A stretch of DNA of 39,062 nt, taken from the NCBI GenBank assembly GCA_014360565.1, contig JACIXH010000024.1:1-39062 (forward strand), given 5' to 3'. This document shows, one piece after another, positions 8,486-17,442 of this stretch; positions within the stretch are counted from its first letter, which is position 1; each line of letters begins with the position of its first letter. The notes beneath the pieces were generated by a model that was given only the letters and a program-made list of their open reading frames with translations, made no database searches and was not told the DNA's origin. The position numbers and the translations under genes were made by a program. The stretch is from Nocardia sp. (GTDB lineage: Bacteria > Actinomycetota > Actinomycetes > Mycobacteriales > Mycobacteriaceae).

Positions 8486-10942
8486 GTGCGATACCGAAAG
8501 CCGAAACGTTCCTACGTGCTCCCGGTGGTCACTACCCTCGTCGTCGCCGCACCGATCGGCGCGTTCGCCCTCAGCGACTCGACCGATTACCGCAGCGCGA
8601 ACGATTCCCAGGTCGTGGCCGTGCCGACCCAGCTGGCCGAGGTGGCACTGACCTCGGTCCCCGACATCACGGTCCCGCTGCGCGACCTGACCGGCCTCGA
8701 CCTGCCCGATCTGCACCTGTCGGACCTGCGCATGCTGCAGTTGCCTGCCTCGATCCCGATCCCGCCCGGATTGCCGGTCCCGCCGGGCGTGGCGCTGCCC
8801 ACCGAGATCCAACTGCCACAGCTGCCGACGAAGCCGCAGCCGACCCCGACTCAGCAGGCGGCACCGGGCGCCGACACGCCGGGCGCTCCGGGTGTCGCCG
8901 CGCCGCCCGCTCGCCCACCGGTTCCGAGCACGTCGGTGCCCACCGCGCCCCCTGCTCCCCCGGCAGCGGCACCCCCGGCACAAGCCCCAGCTCCGGTAGC
9001 TCCCGGCGCAGCCGCTCCCGCTCCCGCTCCGGCAGAACCTGGTGGCGTACCTGCACCCGCTCCGGCTCCTGCGGCTCCGGCGCAGGCAGCTCCCGGTGCA
9101 CCTGCTCCGGCCGAACCGACATCGGCCGCACCAGCACCCGCGGCCCAGCCGCCCGCAGCAGCACCCGCGGGCGCGCCGGTCTCCGCAGGACGTTCCACCG
9201 GTGCGAAGTTCATCGCTGACCCGGAAAATCTCGAACCGGGCACCACCCCCGACACTCCCGCCCTCTCGCCGGGCGCGGTCGGTGCCGACGTCATCGACCA
9301 GGTGGGCGCGCAGGTCAAAGAACTCACCCAGGAGACCCCGTTCAGCATGGTCGCCATCACGGCTCGCGACCTGGCGAACACCACCACCAAGCTCCGCGCC
9401 CGCCAGGAAAACGGCACCTGGGGACCCTGGTACGACGCCGACCCGCTCGACACCAGGGCCACCGATCAGACCCCCGCCGACGCGCCGACCGGCACCGAAC
9501 CGATCTACGTCGGCGAGACCACCGCAGTGCAGATGCTGGTCACCCGCAAGCCGACCGCGGGCCCCGACCACGATCCGGCGCACATCACCGAGACCGCGCT
9601 CAAGGCCGTGCTGATCAATCCGGGCCGGGCCGCGATCGATGCCGCGCTCAACGACGTCGCGGCGGCACTGCCCGGTGGCGGACCGAAGGTCATCACCCGC
9701 GCGCAGTGGGGCGCCGACGAGTCGATCCGCTGCCAGGAGCCCACCTACGACGACGGCGTCGGGGGCGTCACCGTGCACCACACGGCCGGTCGCAACGATT
9801 ACAGCCGCTCCGAATCGGCCGGCATCGTCCGCGCGATCTACGCCTATCACGCCGAAACGCTCGGCTGGTGCGACGTCGGCTACAACGCGATGGTCGACCA
9901 GTACGGCCAGATCTTCGAGGGCCGCTACGGCGGCCTCGACCGGGCGGTCCAGGGCGCGCACGCGGGCGGGTTCAACGAGAACACCGCCGGTGTGGCGCTG
10001 ATGGGCAACTACGAATCCGAGCAGCCGAGCAACGAGGCGATCACCGCGATCGGCAAGTTCATCGGCTGGCGGACCAAGCTCGCCGGGCTCGATCCCAAGG
10101 GCACGACCACGATGTACTCCGAGGGCACCGAGTTCACCCCGTACGCGCAGAACGAGGCGGTCGACCTGCCGGTGGTGTTCGCGCACCGCGATGTCGGCAA
10201 CACCAGCTGCCCCGGCGACGCCGCCTACGCCCTGATGGACCGCATCCGCGGGATCGCAGCAGGCAATTCCGGCACCTACACCTCGCCGCCGACAGCGAAC
10301 CGTCCGCCGAGTCAGCAAGCCCGCGCGCCGCAGGGCAACATGGCCGAGCTGGGCGCGATGGTCGACAAGTTCCTCGGCCTGGCCAACGACAACGTGATCG
10401 CCAAGCACTGGGTCGCCAAGGGCGGGGTCGACGGTCCGCTCGGCGCGCCGGAGTCGGACCTGATCGCGGGTGCGCAAGGGCATCAGTACGCGAAATTCGC
10501 CAACGGATTCGTCTATTCCGGCGAGGGCGGGCAGGTGTTCGAGGTGGTCGGCGCGATTCTCGACCGCTACCTGAGCCTGGGCGCCGACTCGGGCGTGCTC
10601 GGCCTGCCGACCGGCAGCTCCTATCTGGTGCCCAACGGCCTTCGCACGGATTTCCAGCACGGTTCGCTGGTGCTCAACGAGCTCACGGGCATCGTCACCA
10701 CGTTCTGGAAGACCTATGACGAGACCTACAAGCAGGAAATGAACCAGCCCAAGCCTGGTCAGGCCGCGCCGGGCCCGACCCTCGGGCTGGCGGTGCCGGC
10801 TCCGGCCGAACCGCAGGCACCCGCCGATCCGCAGGCCCCTGCTGCCGGACCGGCTCCGGTCGAACAGGCTCCCACCGAACAGGCTCCTGTCGAACAGGTT
10901 CCGGCGGACCCGCCGGCTTTCGAGCCCGCCCCGATCGGCTAA
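8486..10942 (+). CDS. N-acetylmuramoyl-L-alanine amidase (PGRP domain) with LGFP repeats
   Basis: A secreted 818-residue zinc amidase likely to cut the muramoyl-alanine bond of peptidoglycan; resembles M. tuberculosis Rv3811. In order: signal peptide (1-29, RYRKPKRSYVLPVV), a 200-residue Pro/Ala-rich linker, a PGRP/amidase_2 domain (about 401-590) starting VITRAQWGADES, then LGFP-type wall-binding repeats (about 640-745: GGVDGPLGAPESD, GVLGLPTGSS), and an Ala/Pro/Glu tail. Zinc ligands visible: the HHTAG pair His431/432, His567 and Cys575, with the same eight-residue His-Cys spacing as T7 lysozyme. The GTG at 8486 follows a TAGGAG site. A strong terminator follows. The long Pro/Ala linker would let the enzyme span the thick mycolata envelope (inference). 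Confidence 0.95.
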   Translation: MRYRKPKRSYVLPVVTTLVVAAPIGAFALSDSTDYRSANDSQVVAVPTQLAEVALTSVPDITVPLRDLTGLDLPDLHLSDLRMLQLPASIPIPPGLPVPPGVALPTEIQLPQLPTKPQPTPTQQAAPGADTPGAPGVAAPPARPPVPSTSVPTAPPAPPAAAPPAQAPAPVAPGAAAPAPAPAEPGGVPAPAPAPAAPAQAAPGAPAPAEPTSAAPAPAAQPPAAAPAGAPVSAGRSTGAKFIADPENLEPGTTPDTPALSPGAVGADVIDQVGAQVKELTQETPFSMVAITARDLANTTTKLRARQENGTWGPWYDADPLDTRATDQTPADAPTGTEPIYVGETTAVQMLVTRKPTAGPDHDPAHITETALKAVLINPGRAAIDAALNDVAAALPGGGPKVITRAQWGADESIRCQEPTYDDGVGGVTVHHTAGRNDYSRSESAGIVRAIYAYHAETLGWCDVGYNAMVDQYGQIFEGRYGGLDRAVQGAHAGGFNENTAGVALMGNYESEQPSNEAITAIGKFIGWRTKLAGLDPKGTTTMYSEGTEFTPYAQNEAVDLPVVFAHRDVGNTSCPGDAAYALMDRIRGIAAGNSGTYTSPPTANRPPSQQARAPQGNMAELGAMVDKFLGLANDNVIAKHWVAKGGVDGPLGAPESDLIAGAQGHQYAKFANGFVYSGEGGQVFEVVGAILDRYLSLGADSGVLGLPTGSSYLVPNGLRTDFQHGSLVLNELTGIVTTFWKTYDETYKQEMNQPKPGQAAPGPTLGLAVPAPAEPQAPADPQAPAAGPAPVEQAPTEQAPVEQVPADPPAFEPAPIG

Positions 10943-10960
10943 TCCCCGGTCACGGCGAAG

Positions 10961-11003
10961 AACGGCCGGTGCATCCTCCGAGTGAGGGGCACCGGCCGTT
11001 TTA
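10961..11003 (+). terminator. Rho-independent terminator after the amidase gene
   Basis: AACGGCCGGTGC (10961-10972) pairs perfectly over 12 bp with GCACCGGCCGTT (10989-11000), followed by TTTTA. It lies 19 bases past the amidase stop and between two convergent genes, so it may also act weakly on the HAD gene from the other strand. Confidence 0.85.
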
Positions 11004-11033
11004 TGTCGGCATCGAGGCTTTACCGGGGCGGCG

Positions 11034-11861
11034 CTAGTTCCACCAGCGCTCGAGCACCATCGCTACGCCGTTGTCGATGTTGCTGCCGGTCACCTCGTCG
11101 GCCGCCGCCCTGGCTTCCGGGTGGGCGTTGCCCATCGCGACGCCGTGGCCTGCCATCGCCAGCATCGGGACGTCGTTGGGCATGTCGCCGAATGCCACGA
11201 TGGACGAATTCTCCACGCCGATGCGGCGGGCGACCTCGGCCAGCCCGGACGCCTTCGTCACCTGGGGGACCGCCAGCTCGATCAGGCCGCTCTCGGTGGA
11301 GTAGGTGATCTCGGCGCGGTCGCCGATGAGCGGGGCCAGGACCGCGCGCATCTCGGAACTGCGGGCTGTGCTGAGCCGCACGAGCATCTTGATCGCGGGT
11401 GAGTCGATCACCTCGGCGTGCGAGACGACGGTGTCGTCGGGGTTGAGCCAGGCGTGTTCATAGGTCGGTGAACTCACGAACTGCGGGGTCACGGCGTCGT
11501 GCGCGCTGGCCCCGACCCGCTCGGTGGCCAGCCCGCAACCGGGTAACGCGTGTTCGGCGAGGTCGGCCAACCAGCTCAGGGTCTCGACATCGAGAGTGTG
11601 GCTCGACAGCACCCGGTCGGTCGCGCTGTCGTAGATGACCGCGCCGTTTCCGCAGATCGCGAGCGGTGCGTACCCGAGTTCGCTGACAACCGGATCGATC
11701 CAGCGCGGCGGGCGGCCGGTGGCGAGCACGAAGGTGGCGCCGTCGGCGACGAGCGCCCCGACGGCGGCCTTGGTGCGCGCCGAGATCTTGTCGGAGTCGT
11801 CGACCAGGGTGCCGTCGACATCGCTGGCCACCAGCAGCGGTTTCGTGTGCAGGTGCGTCAT
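11034..11861 (-). CDS. Cof-type HAD-superfamily phosphatase
   Basis: A cytoplasmic Mg-dependent phosphatase of the Cof/IIB HAD group, 275 residues, resembling M. tuberculosis Rv3813c. Motif I is ASDVDGTLVDD (nucleophile Asp in DVDGT), motif II LATGRPPRW, motif III the lysine of VTKASGLAEVARRIGV, motif IV AFGDMPNDVPMLAMAG, all intact. Substrates of this group are usually sugar phosphates or nucleotide-type phosphates; none can be named here. The frame is open to 12008, but that stretch has no HAD character and crosses a palindromic site, so the ATG at 11861, which begins THLHTKPLLV just before motif I, is used. Confidence 0.93.
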   Translation of the reverse strand: MTHLHTKPLLVASDVDGTLVDDSDKISARTKAAVGALVADGATFVLATGRPPRWIDPVVSELGYAPLAICGNGAVIYDSATDRVLSSHTLDVETLSWLADLAEHALPGCGLATERVGASAHDAVTPQFVSSPTYEHAWLNPDDTVVSHAEVIDSPAIKMLVRLSTARSSEMRAVLAPLIGDRAEITYSTESGLIELAVPQVTKASGLAEVARRIGVENSSIVAFGDMPNDVPMLAMAGHGVAMGNAHPEARAAADEVTGSNIDNGVAMVLERWWN

Positions 11862-11911
11862 CCCATCTATCCTGCCGCACGTCGCCACGTGGGGACGCCG
11901 GAGTGTCCCTA

Positions 11912-11928
11912 TGATCAGGGCCTGATCA
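11912..11928. promoter_or_regulatory. 17-bp palindrome upstream of the ABC transporter operon
   Basis: TGATCAGG-G-CCTGATCA is a perfect 8-1-8 inverted repeat, 19 bases before the first permease start and 50 bases upstream of the divergent HAD gene. Its position suggests an operator controlling the peptide-type ABC operon. No regulator gene is adjacent. Confidence 0.55.
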
Positions 11929-11947
11929 CCCGATCCAGAGGGGACTG

Positions 11948-12925
11948 ATGACCGGCTTCTTGTTGCGGCGCGCACTGAACTACGTTGTGCTCCTTCTGCT
12001 GGCATCATTTCTGACGTTCAGCCTCGCCTCGCTCACGTTCAACCCGCTCGAGAGTCTCGAGCAGCGCAATCCGCGGCCGCCGCAGTCGGTGATCGACGCG
12101 AAGGCCGAGCAGTTGCACCTCGACGAGCCGATCCCACAGCGCTATCTCACCTGGCTCGGCGGCGTCGCGCAAGGGGATTTCGGGACCACCCTGGCCGGAC
12201 AGCCGGTGAGCGAGGAACTGGGCAGGCGGGTCGCGGTGAGTCTGCGACTGCTGATTCTGGGTTCGATCATCGGCACCGTCCTCGGCGTGCTGATCGGCGC
12301 GGCGGGGGCCATCCGGCAGTACAGATTCAGCGACTACTTCTCGACCGTGCTGTCGCTGCTGATCCTGTCGACACCGATCTTCTTGCTGGCGACGCTGCTG
12401 AAATACGGTGCGCTACAGGTCAACACGATGACCGGAACGCAGATCTTCCTCTACACCGGCGAGACCTCGGCGACCCAGGTCTCCGGTTTCTGGAACCAAA
12501 TGGTCGATCGTGCGCAGCATTTGGTGTTGCCCACGTTGGCGCTGGCGCTGGGCGGCATGGCCGGTTACAGCCGCTATCAGCGCAACGCCATGCTCGATGT
12601 GCTCGGCAGCGACTTCATCCGGACAGCGAGAGCCAAAGGCCTGACCCGTAATCACGCGCTCTACAAACACGGTCTGCGCACCGCACTGATCCCGATGGCG
12701 ACGCTGTTCGCCTACAGCCTCGGCGGCCTGATCACCGGCGCCACCTTCGTCGAGAAGATCTTCGGCTGGCACGGCGTCGGGGAATGGCTGATCGACTCGA
12801 TCAACGCCCAGGACCTCTACGTGGTGGTGACGGTGACAGCGTTCGCCGGTCTGGTGGTGCTGGTGTCGGGGCTGCTCTCCGATGTCGTCCTCGCCCTGCT
12901 CGACCCGAGGGTGCGTGTCTCATGA
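11948..12925 (+). CDS. ABC transporter permease, DppB/OppB type
   Basis: Inner-membrane permease of the oligopeptide/dipeptide/nickel importer class, 325 residues, six helices. It begins with the family-typical FLLRRALNYVVLLLLASFLTF and YLTWLGGVAQGDFGTTL. The EAA loop that contacts the ATPase is DFIRTARAKGLTRNHALYKH, followed by LRTALIP. ATG start after AGAGGGGA. Its stop overlaps the next start by four bases (ATGA), so translation is coupled. First gene of a seven-gene operon that supplies one channel for three solute-binding proteins. Peptides are the usual cargo, but glutathione, heme or metal chelates are possible. Confidence 0.94.
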   Translation: MTGFLLRRALNYVVLLLLASFLTFSLASLTFNPLESLEQRNPRPPQSVIDAKAEQLHLDEPIPQRYLTWLGGVAQGDFGTTLAGQPVSEELGRRVAVSLRLLILGSIIGTVLGVLIGAAGAIRQYRFSDYFSTVLSLLILSTPIFLLATLLKYGALQVNTMTGTQIFLYTGETSATQVSGFWNQMVDRAQHLVLPTLALALGGMAGYSRYQRNAMLDVLGSDFIRTARAKGLTRNHALYKHGLRTALIPMATLFAYSLGGLITGATFVEKIFGWHGVGEWLIDSINAQDLYVVVTVTAFAGLVVLVSGLLSDVVLALLDPRVRVS

Positions 12926-13890
12926 CCGAAACCGAACTCATCGTCGTCGGCGCACCCGAGGTCGCCGCCGCCGGGCGTCGCAAGCTGGTGTGGCGCCGTT
13001 TCTTGCGCAACAAGCCCGCTGTGGTCGGCGCGGTGATCCTGGCGCTGCTGCTCGTGGCCAGTTTCGCGCTGCCGCCGCTGCTGCCGTGGGACTACCAGCA
13101 GATGGACTACAAAGCGCTGCTGAAACCGCCCAGCCTCGAGCATCCGTTCGGCACCACCCAGATCGGTCAGGACGTGCTCGCCCAGACCATGCGCGGTCTA
13201 CAGAAGTCGCTGATCATCGGCTTCTGCGTGGCGATCTGTTCCAGCGTGATCGCCGCGACGGCGGGCGCGGTGGCCGGACTGCTCGGCGGCTGGACCGACC
13301 GCGCGATCATGTGGCTGGTCGACCTGCTGCTCGTGGTCCCCAGTTTCATCATCATCGCGCTGTTCGCGCCGCGCACCAAGGGTTCCGGGTCCATCGCGAT
13401 CCTGATCGTGCTGCTGAGCGTGTTCGGCTGGATGATCGCCGCCCGCATCATTCGCGGGCTCACCCTGAGCCTGCGCGACCGCGAATTCGTCCGCGCCGCA
13501 CGCTATATGGGCGCGCCGACCCGCACGGTGATCATCAGCCACATCATCCCGAACATCGCCTCGATCCTGATCATCGACACCACACTGGCCGTCGGCGCGG
13601 CGATCAGCGCCGAAACCGGTTTGAGCTTCCTGGGTTTCGGTGTGCAGCCGCCTGATGTGTCCCTGGGTTCGCTGATCGCGGCGGGCACCAAATCCGCGCT
13701 CACTTATCCCTGGTTGTTCCTGTTCGCCGGTGGCCTGCTGATCACGATCGTGTTGTGCGCCAATCTCGTCGGCGACGGTCTGCGTGACGCGTTCGACCCC
13801 GGCGCCCGTGGCGCGCGCAAGTCGCGCAAAGACGTCGCCGAGCACAAGGACCAGGCGCAGGTGGAGTTGAAGAAAGCCGAGAAGCGATGA
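12922..13890 (+). CDS. ABC transporter permease, DppC/OppC type
   Basis: Second permease half, 322 residues. A cytosolic N terminus carries the OppC_N pattern ([17 protein letters not shown]), then [19 protein letters not shown], six helices, and the EAA loop [20 protein letters not shown] followed by [18 protein letters not shown] and the end [12 protein letters not shown] are hallmark DppC segments; a charged tail of about 30 residues follows ([19 protein letters not shown]). The reading frame is open from 12784, but the ATG at 12922 overlapping the DppB stop is the real start. The stop again overlaps the ATPase start (ATGA). Confidence 0.94.
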   Translation: MTETELIVVGAPEVAAAGRRKLVWRRFLRNKPAVVGAVILALLLVASFALPPLLPWDYQQMDYKALLKPPSLEHPFGTTQIGQDVLAQTMRGLQKSLIIGFCVAICSSVIAATAGAVAGLLGGWTDRAIMWLVDLLLVVPSFIIIALFAPRTKGSGSIAILIVLLSVFGWMIAARIIRGLTLSLRDREFVRAARYMGAPTRTVIISHIIPNIASILIIDTTLAVGAAISAETGLSFLGFGVQPPDVSLGSLIAAGTKSALTYPWLFLFAGGLLITIVLCANLVGDGLRDAFDPGARGARKSRKDVAEHKDQAQVELKKAEKR

Positions 13891-15731
13891 CCGCGTCGAC
13901 CGCACCCCTGCTCGAGGTCACCGACCTACGGGTCTCGTTCCCCGGCGAGGAAGGCCGTGTCGAAGCCGTCCGTGGGGTGAACTACACCGTCGCCGACGGC
14001 GAGGTGCTCGCCATCGTCGGCGAGTCCGGTTCGGGCAAGTCGGTGTCCTCGCTGGCGGTGATCGGCCTGCTGCCCGACCAGGCACGGGTGCAGGGGTCGG
14101 TGCGGCTGCGCGGGCGCGAACTGCTCGGCCTCGGTGACAAGCAGATGTCGAAGCTGCGCGGCTCCTCGATCAGCATGGTCTTCCAGGATCCGCTCTCCGC
14201 GCTGACGCCGGTGTATCGGGTCGGTGACCAGATCGCCGAAGCTCTGCTCGCCCACGGCGAGATGAGCCGCAAGGACGCGGGCGAGCGGGCCATCGAGCTG
14301 CTCGAACTCGTCGGCATCGCCGATGCGAGGGCCCGTTCGAAGGCGTTCCCGCACGAGTTCTCCGGCGGTATGCGCCAGCGCGTGGTGATCGCCATGGCCA
14401 TCGCCAACGACCCCGCCCTGATCATCTGCGACGAACCGACCACCGCGCTCGACGTGACGGTGCAGGCCCAGATCCTCGCGCTGCTGCGCCAGGCGCGCGA
14501 CATCACCGGCGCGGGCGTCATCATGATCACCCACGACATGGGCATCGCGGCCACCGTCGCCAACCGGGTCGCCGTGATGTACGCGGGCAAGGTTGTCGAA
14601 ACCGCGCCGGTCACAGAGCTTTTCGCCGCGCCGCGCATGCCCTACACCGTCGGCCTGCTCGGCTCCATCCCGCGCATGGACGGCCCGCCGCGCACGCCGC
14701 TGATCCCGATCCTCGGCGCCCCGCCTGCGATGCACGCCCTGCCGCCGGGTTGCTCGTTCGCGCCGCGCTGCCCGGTCTCGATCGTCGACTGCACTGCCGC
14801 CGAACCCCCGCTGGAGAAGGTGAGCCCCGGTCACTCGGTCGCCTGCATCCGCACCGCCGAAGTCGGCACCCACCAGCTCTTCGAGGCCTATCGCGAGGAG
14901 ATCCCCGCCCCGGCGCACCCCGACCGCACCGACGACGACGTGGTCCTGCGCGTCACCGACCTGGTGAAGACCTTCCCCCTCACCTCCGGTGTGCTGCTAC
15001 GCCGTCGCACCGGCGAGGTCCGCGCGGTCGACGGCATCAGTTTCTCGGTGCGCGCGGGCCGCACCCTCGCGCTGGTCGGCGAGTCCGGGTCGGGCAAGTC
15101 GACCACCCTGTCGCAGATCATGGACTTGGCGCGCCCACAGTCGGGCAGTATCGAGGTGCTGGGCAACGACGTCGCCACGCTCACCAAGGCGCGCACCCGC
15201 GAGATCCGCCGCAAGATGCAGATCGTGTTCCAGGACCCCAGCTCCTCCCTCGACCCGCGCCTGCCGATCTTCGACGTATTGGCCGAGCCACTGCGCATCG
15301 ACGGCCGGTCTCGCGAGGAGGTCAACCGGCGGGTGCCGGAGTTGTTGCGCCAGGTCGGTCTACGTCCCGAGCACGCCGACCGATACCCCGCCGACTTCTC
15401 CGGCGGTCAGAAGCAGCGCATCAGCATCGCTCGCGCGCTCGCCCTCGATCCCCAGCTGCTGGTACTCGACGAACCCGTCTCGTCGTTGGACGTGTCGATC
15501 CAGGCCGGCGTGCTCAACCTGCTGCGTGACCTGCAGGCCGAGCGCGGACTGGCCTACCTGTTCGTCTCCCATGATCTGTCGGTGGTGCGCAACCTCGCCC
15601 ACGACATCGCGGTGATGCTGCGGGGCGAGATCGTCGAATCCGGTCCGGCCGAGCAGATCTTCGCCGATCCTCAGCACGAGTACACGCGCTCGCTCATCGC
15701 GGCCGTACCCGAACCCGTAGTCAGCGGGTAG
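13887..15731 (+). CDS. Double ABC ATPase (OppD-OppF fusion type)
   Basis: Cytosolic energy-coupling protein, 614 residues, with two complete nucleotide-binding domains equal to DppD and DppF fused in one chain. Domain 1: Walker A GESGSGKS (45-52), signature SGGMRQR (from 159), Walker B ending Asp182-Glu183. The oligopeptide-transporter C-terminal motif ([11 protein letters not shown]) lies between the domains. Domain 2: Walker A GESGSGKS (about 398-405), signature SGGQKQR (from 505), Walker B Asp528-Glu529. All catalytic elements are intact, so both sites should hydrolyse ATP. The fused form is common in actinobacteria. Start overlaps the permease stop; a 19-base gap with an AGGAGG site precedes the first binding protein. 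Confidence 0.95.
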   Translation: MTASTAPLLEVTDLRVSFPGEEGRVEAVRGVNYTVADGEVLAIVGESGSGKSVSSLAVIGLLPDQARVQGSVRLRGRELLGLGDKQMSKLRGSSISMVFQDPLSALTPVYRVGDQIAEALLAHGEMSRKDAGERAIELLELVGIADARARSKAFPHEFSGGMRQRVVIAMAIANDPALIICDEPTTALDVTVQAQILALLRQARDITGAGVIMITHDMGIAATVANRVAVMYAGKVVETAPVTELFAAPRMPYTVGLLGSIPRMDGPPRTPLIPILGAPPAMHALPPGCSFAPRCPVSIVDCTAAEPPLEKVSPGHSVACIRTAEVGTHQLFEAYREEIPAPAHPDRTDDDVVLRVTDLVKTFPLTSGVLLRRRTGEVRAVDGISFSVRAGRTLALVGESGSGKSTTLSQIMDLARPQSGSIEVLGNDVATLTKARTREIRRKMQIVFQDPSSSLDPRLPIFDVLAEPLRIDGRSREEVNRRVPELLRQVGLRPEHADRYPADFSGGQKQRISIARALALDPQLLVLDEPVSSLDVSIQAGVLNLLRDLQAERGLAYLFVSHDLSVVRNLAHDIAVMLRGEIVESGPAEQIFADPQHEYTRSLIAAVPEPVVSG

Positions 15732-15750
15732 GACCCGAGCAGGAGGTGCC

Positions 15751-17442
15751 ATGAGAACCCGACGAATGCATGCACGTGGAGCCCGATTGCGCTGTGCCGC
15801 AGTGGTAGTCGCTGCCGCGATGATCGTGGCGGGCTGTGCGGCAGCAGACGAGTCGGCCGCCGGTCTCAGCAATGCGATCGGCACCACCAGCGACGTGAAC
15901 CCCACCCCGCGCGACCAGCTCCGTGAGGGCGGCAACCTGCGCCTGGCCACCACCGACTTCCCCGCCAACTGGAACATCCTGTCCAATGACGGCAACAACG
16001 GTGAGATCGGCGAAATCGTCTGGACGATGATGCCGCGTTCGTTCGAGATCGACGCGGCGGGCCAGCTCAGCATCGACACCGATTTCTTCACCGACATCCA
16101 GCTGACCGGCACCGATCCGATGCAGGTGACGTATTCGATCAACCCGAAAGCGGTCTGGTCGGACGGTACGCCGATCACCTGGGAGGATCTGGCCTCGCAG
16201 GCGCACGCGCTGAGCGGACGCGACAAGAGCTACCTGATCGCGATCACCAACGGTTTCGAGTTCGTCGACAAGGTGGAGCGCGGCGTCGACGACCAGCAGG
16301 CCGTGCTCACCTTCAGCAAGCCCTACGCCGACTGGCGCGGCCAGTTCGCCGGCAACTCCGCGCTCTACCCGAAATCGGTGACCAGCACGCCGGAGGCCTT
16401 CAACACCAGCCTCACCGATGCGATCACGCTCACCGCCGGGCCGTTCATCGTCAGCGACACCGACCGCGGTCAGGGTCGGATCACGCTGGGCCGCAACCCG
16501 AAATGGTGGGGCGACAAGCCGGTTCTCGACACCATCACCTACAGCGTGCTCGACCATTCGTCCTGGGTCCAGGCGTTGCAGAACAACGAGATCGACCTGG
16601 TCCGCCTGACCACCCTCGACGACGTGAAGACCGTGCGCGGCACCGAAGGGCTCGTCGTGCGACGCGCTCCCGGTAATCGCTGGCGCCACATCACGTTCAA
16701 CGGCGCACCCGGCTCGATTCTCGCCGAAGAGGGCGTGCGCGTGGCGATTTCGAAGGCGATCGACCGCGTCGGCATCGTCAACGCTTTGCAGAACGGGCTG
16801 GTCGAAGACCCGAAGCCGTTGAACAATCACGTCTTCCTTCAGGGCCAAAAGGGCTACCAGGACAATAGTCTCGGCTTCGACCCGACTGCTGCCGCCGCCG
16901 AACTCGACGCCCTCGGCTGGAAACTCGACGGCGAGGTCCGCGAGAAGGACGGCCGCAAGCTGGTCATCCGCGACGTCATGTACAACGACCCCACCTGGGT
17001 CCAGACGGCTCAGATCATCCAGCAGAACCTGGCCGCCATCGGCGTCCAGCTGAACATCGACACCAAGCCCGCTGCGGGCCTGTTCACCGATGTCATCCAA
17101 CCCGGCGACTTCGACGCCGCCCAATACGTCTACCAGGGCGACCCTTTCCCCCTGAGCAGCCTGCGCCAGATCTACTACTACGACCCCACCGACCTCCAGG
17201 CCAACTACGGCCGCATCGGCTCCCCCGAACTCAAAGCCCTCATCGAACAAACCCTCACCGAACTGGACCCCGAGAAGTCCATCGACCTCGCGAACCAGGT
17301 CGACCGCAAGGTATTCGAAGAAGGCCATTCCCTGCCCCTGATGCAGTCCGACGGCAGCGTCGGCGCCCGCACCACCCTCGCCAACATCGGCTCCCCTGGT
17401 TTGGCAACGTACGACTACACGAAGATCGGATTCACGAAATGA
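15751..17442 (+). CDS. ABC solute-binding lipoprotein (family 5), copy 1
   Basis: An extracytoplasmic lipoprotein receptor of the SBP_bac_5 (DppA/OppA) family, 563 residues. Signal peptide with lipobox VAGC (Cys29) followed by a short linker. Shared family segments: LREGGNLRLATTDFPANWN, NPKAVWSDGTPITWEDL, YADWRGQFAGNSALYPKSV, GRNPKWWGDKPVLD, FNGAPGSILAEEGVRVAISKAIDR and SLPLMQSDGSV. ATG start after AGGAGGTGCC. The stop overlaps the next copy (ATGA). It captures the substrate and delivers it to the adjacent permease pair. It is closer in sequence to copy 3 than to copy 2. Confidence 0.93.
   Translation: MRTRRMHARGARLRCAAVVVAAAMIVAGCAAADESAAGLSNAIGTTSDVNPTPRDQLREGGNLRLATTDFPANWNILSNDGNNGEIGEIVWTMMPRSFEIDAAGQLSIDTDFFTDIQLTGTDPMQVTYSINPKAVWSDGTPITWEDLASQAHALSGRDKSYLIAITNGFEFVDKVERGVDDQQAVLTFSKPYADWRGQFAGNSALYPKSVTSTPEAFNTSLTDAITLTAGPFIVSDTDRGQGRITLGRNPKWWGDKPVLDTITYSVLDHSSWVQALQNNEIDLVRLTTLDDVKTVRGTEGLVVRRAPGNRWRHITFNGAPGSILAEEGVRVAISKAIDRVGIVNALQNGLVEDPKPLNNHVFLQGQKGYQDNSLGFDPTAAAAELDALGWKLDGEVREKDGRKLVIRDVMYNDPTWVQTAQIIQQNLAAIGVQLNIDTKPAAGLFTDVIQPGDFDAAQYVYQGDPFPLSSLRQIYYYDPTDLQANYGRIGSPELKALIEQTLTELDPEKSIDLANQVDRKVFEEGHSLPLMQSDGSVGARTTLANIGSPGLATYDYTKIGFTK

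Noticed and set aside
8861..9190. Pro/Ala-coding repeat tract in the amidase gene as a possible DNA repeat array
   Set aside because: The repetition is at amino-acid level within a linker, with varied codons and no regular unit length.
8402..10660. A 752-codon open frame on the minus strand opposite the amidase gene
   Set aside because: It is the antisense shadow of a GC-rich Pro/Ala-coding region; the translation is Arg/Gly/Asp-rich with no domain, while the plus strand has full PGRP motifs.
13926..14918. A 330-codon minus-strand frame opposite the double ATPase
   Set aside because: No motif, and the sense strand has Walker A, signature and Walker B.
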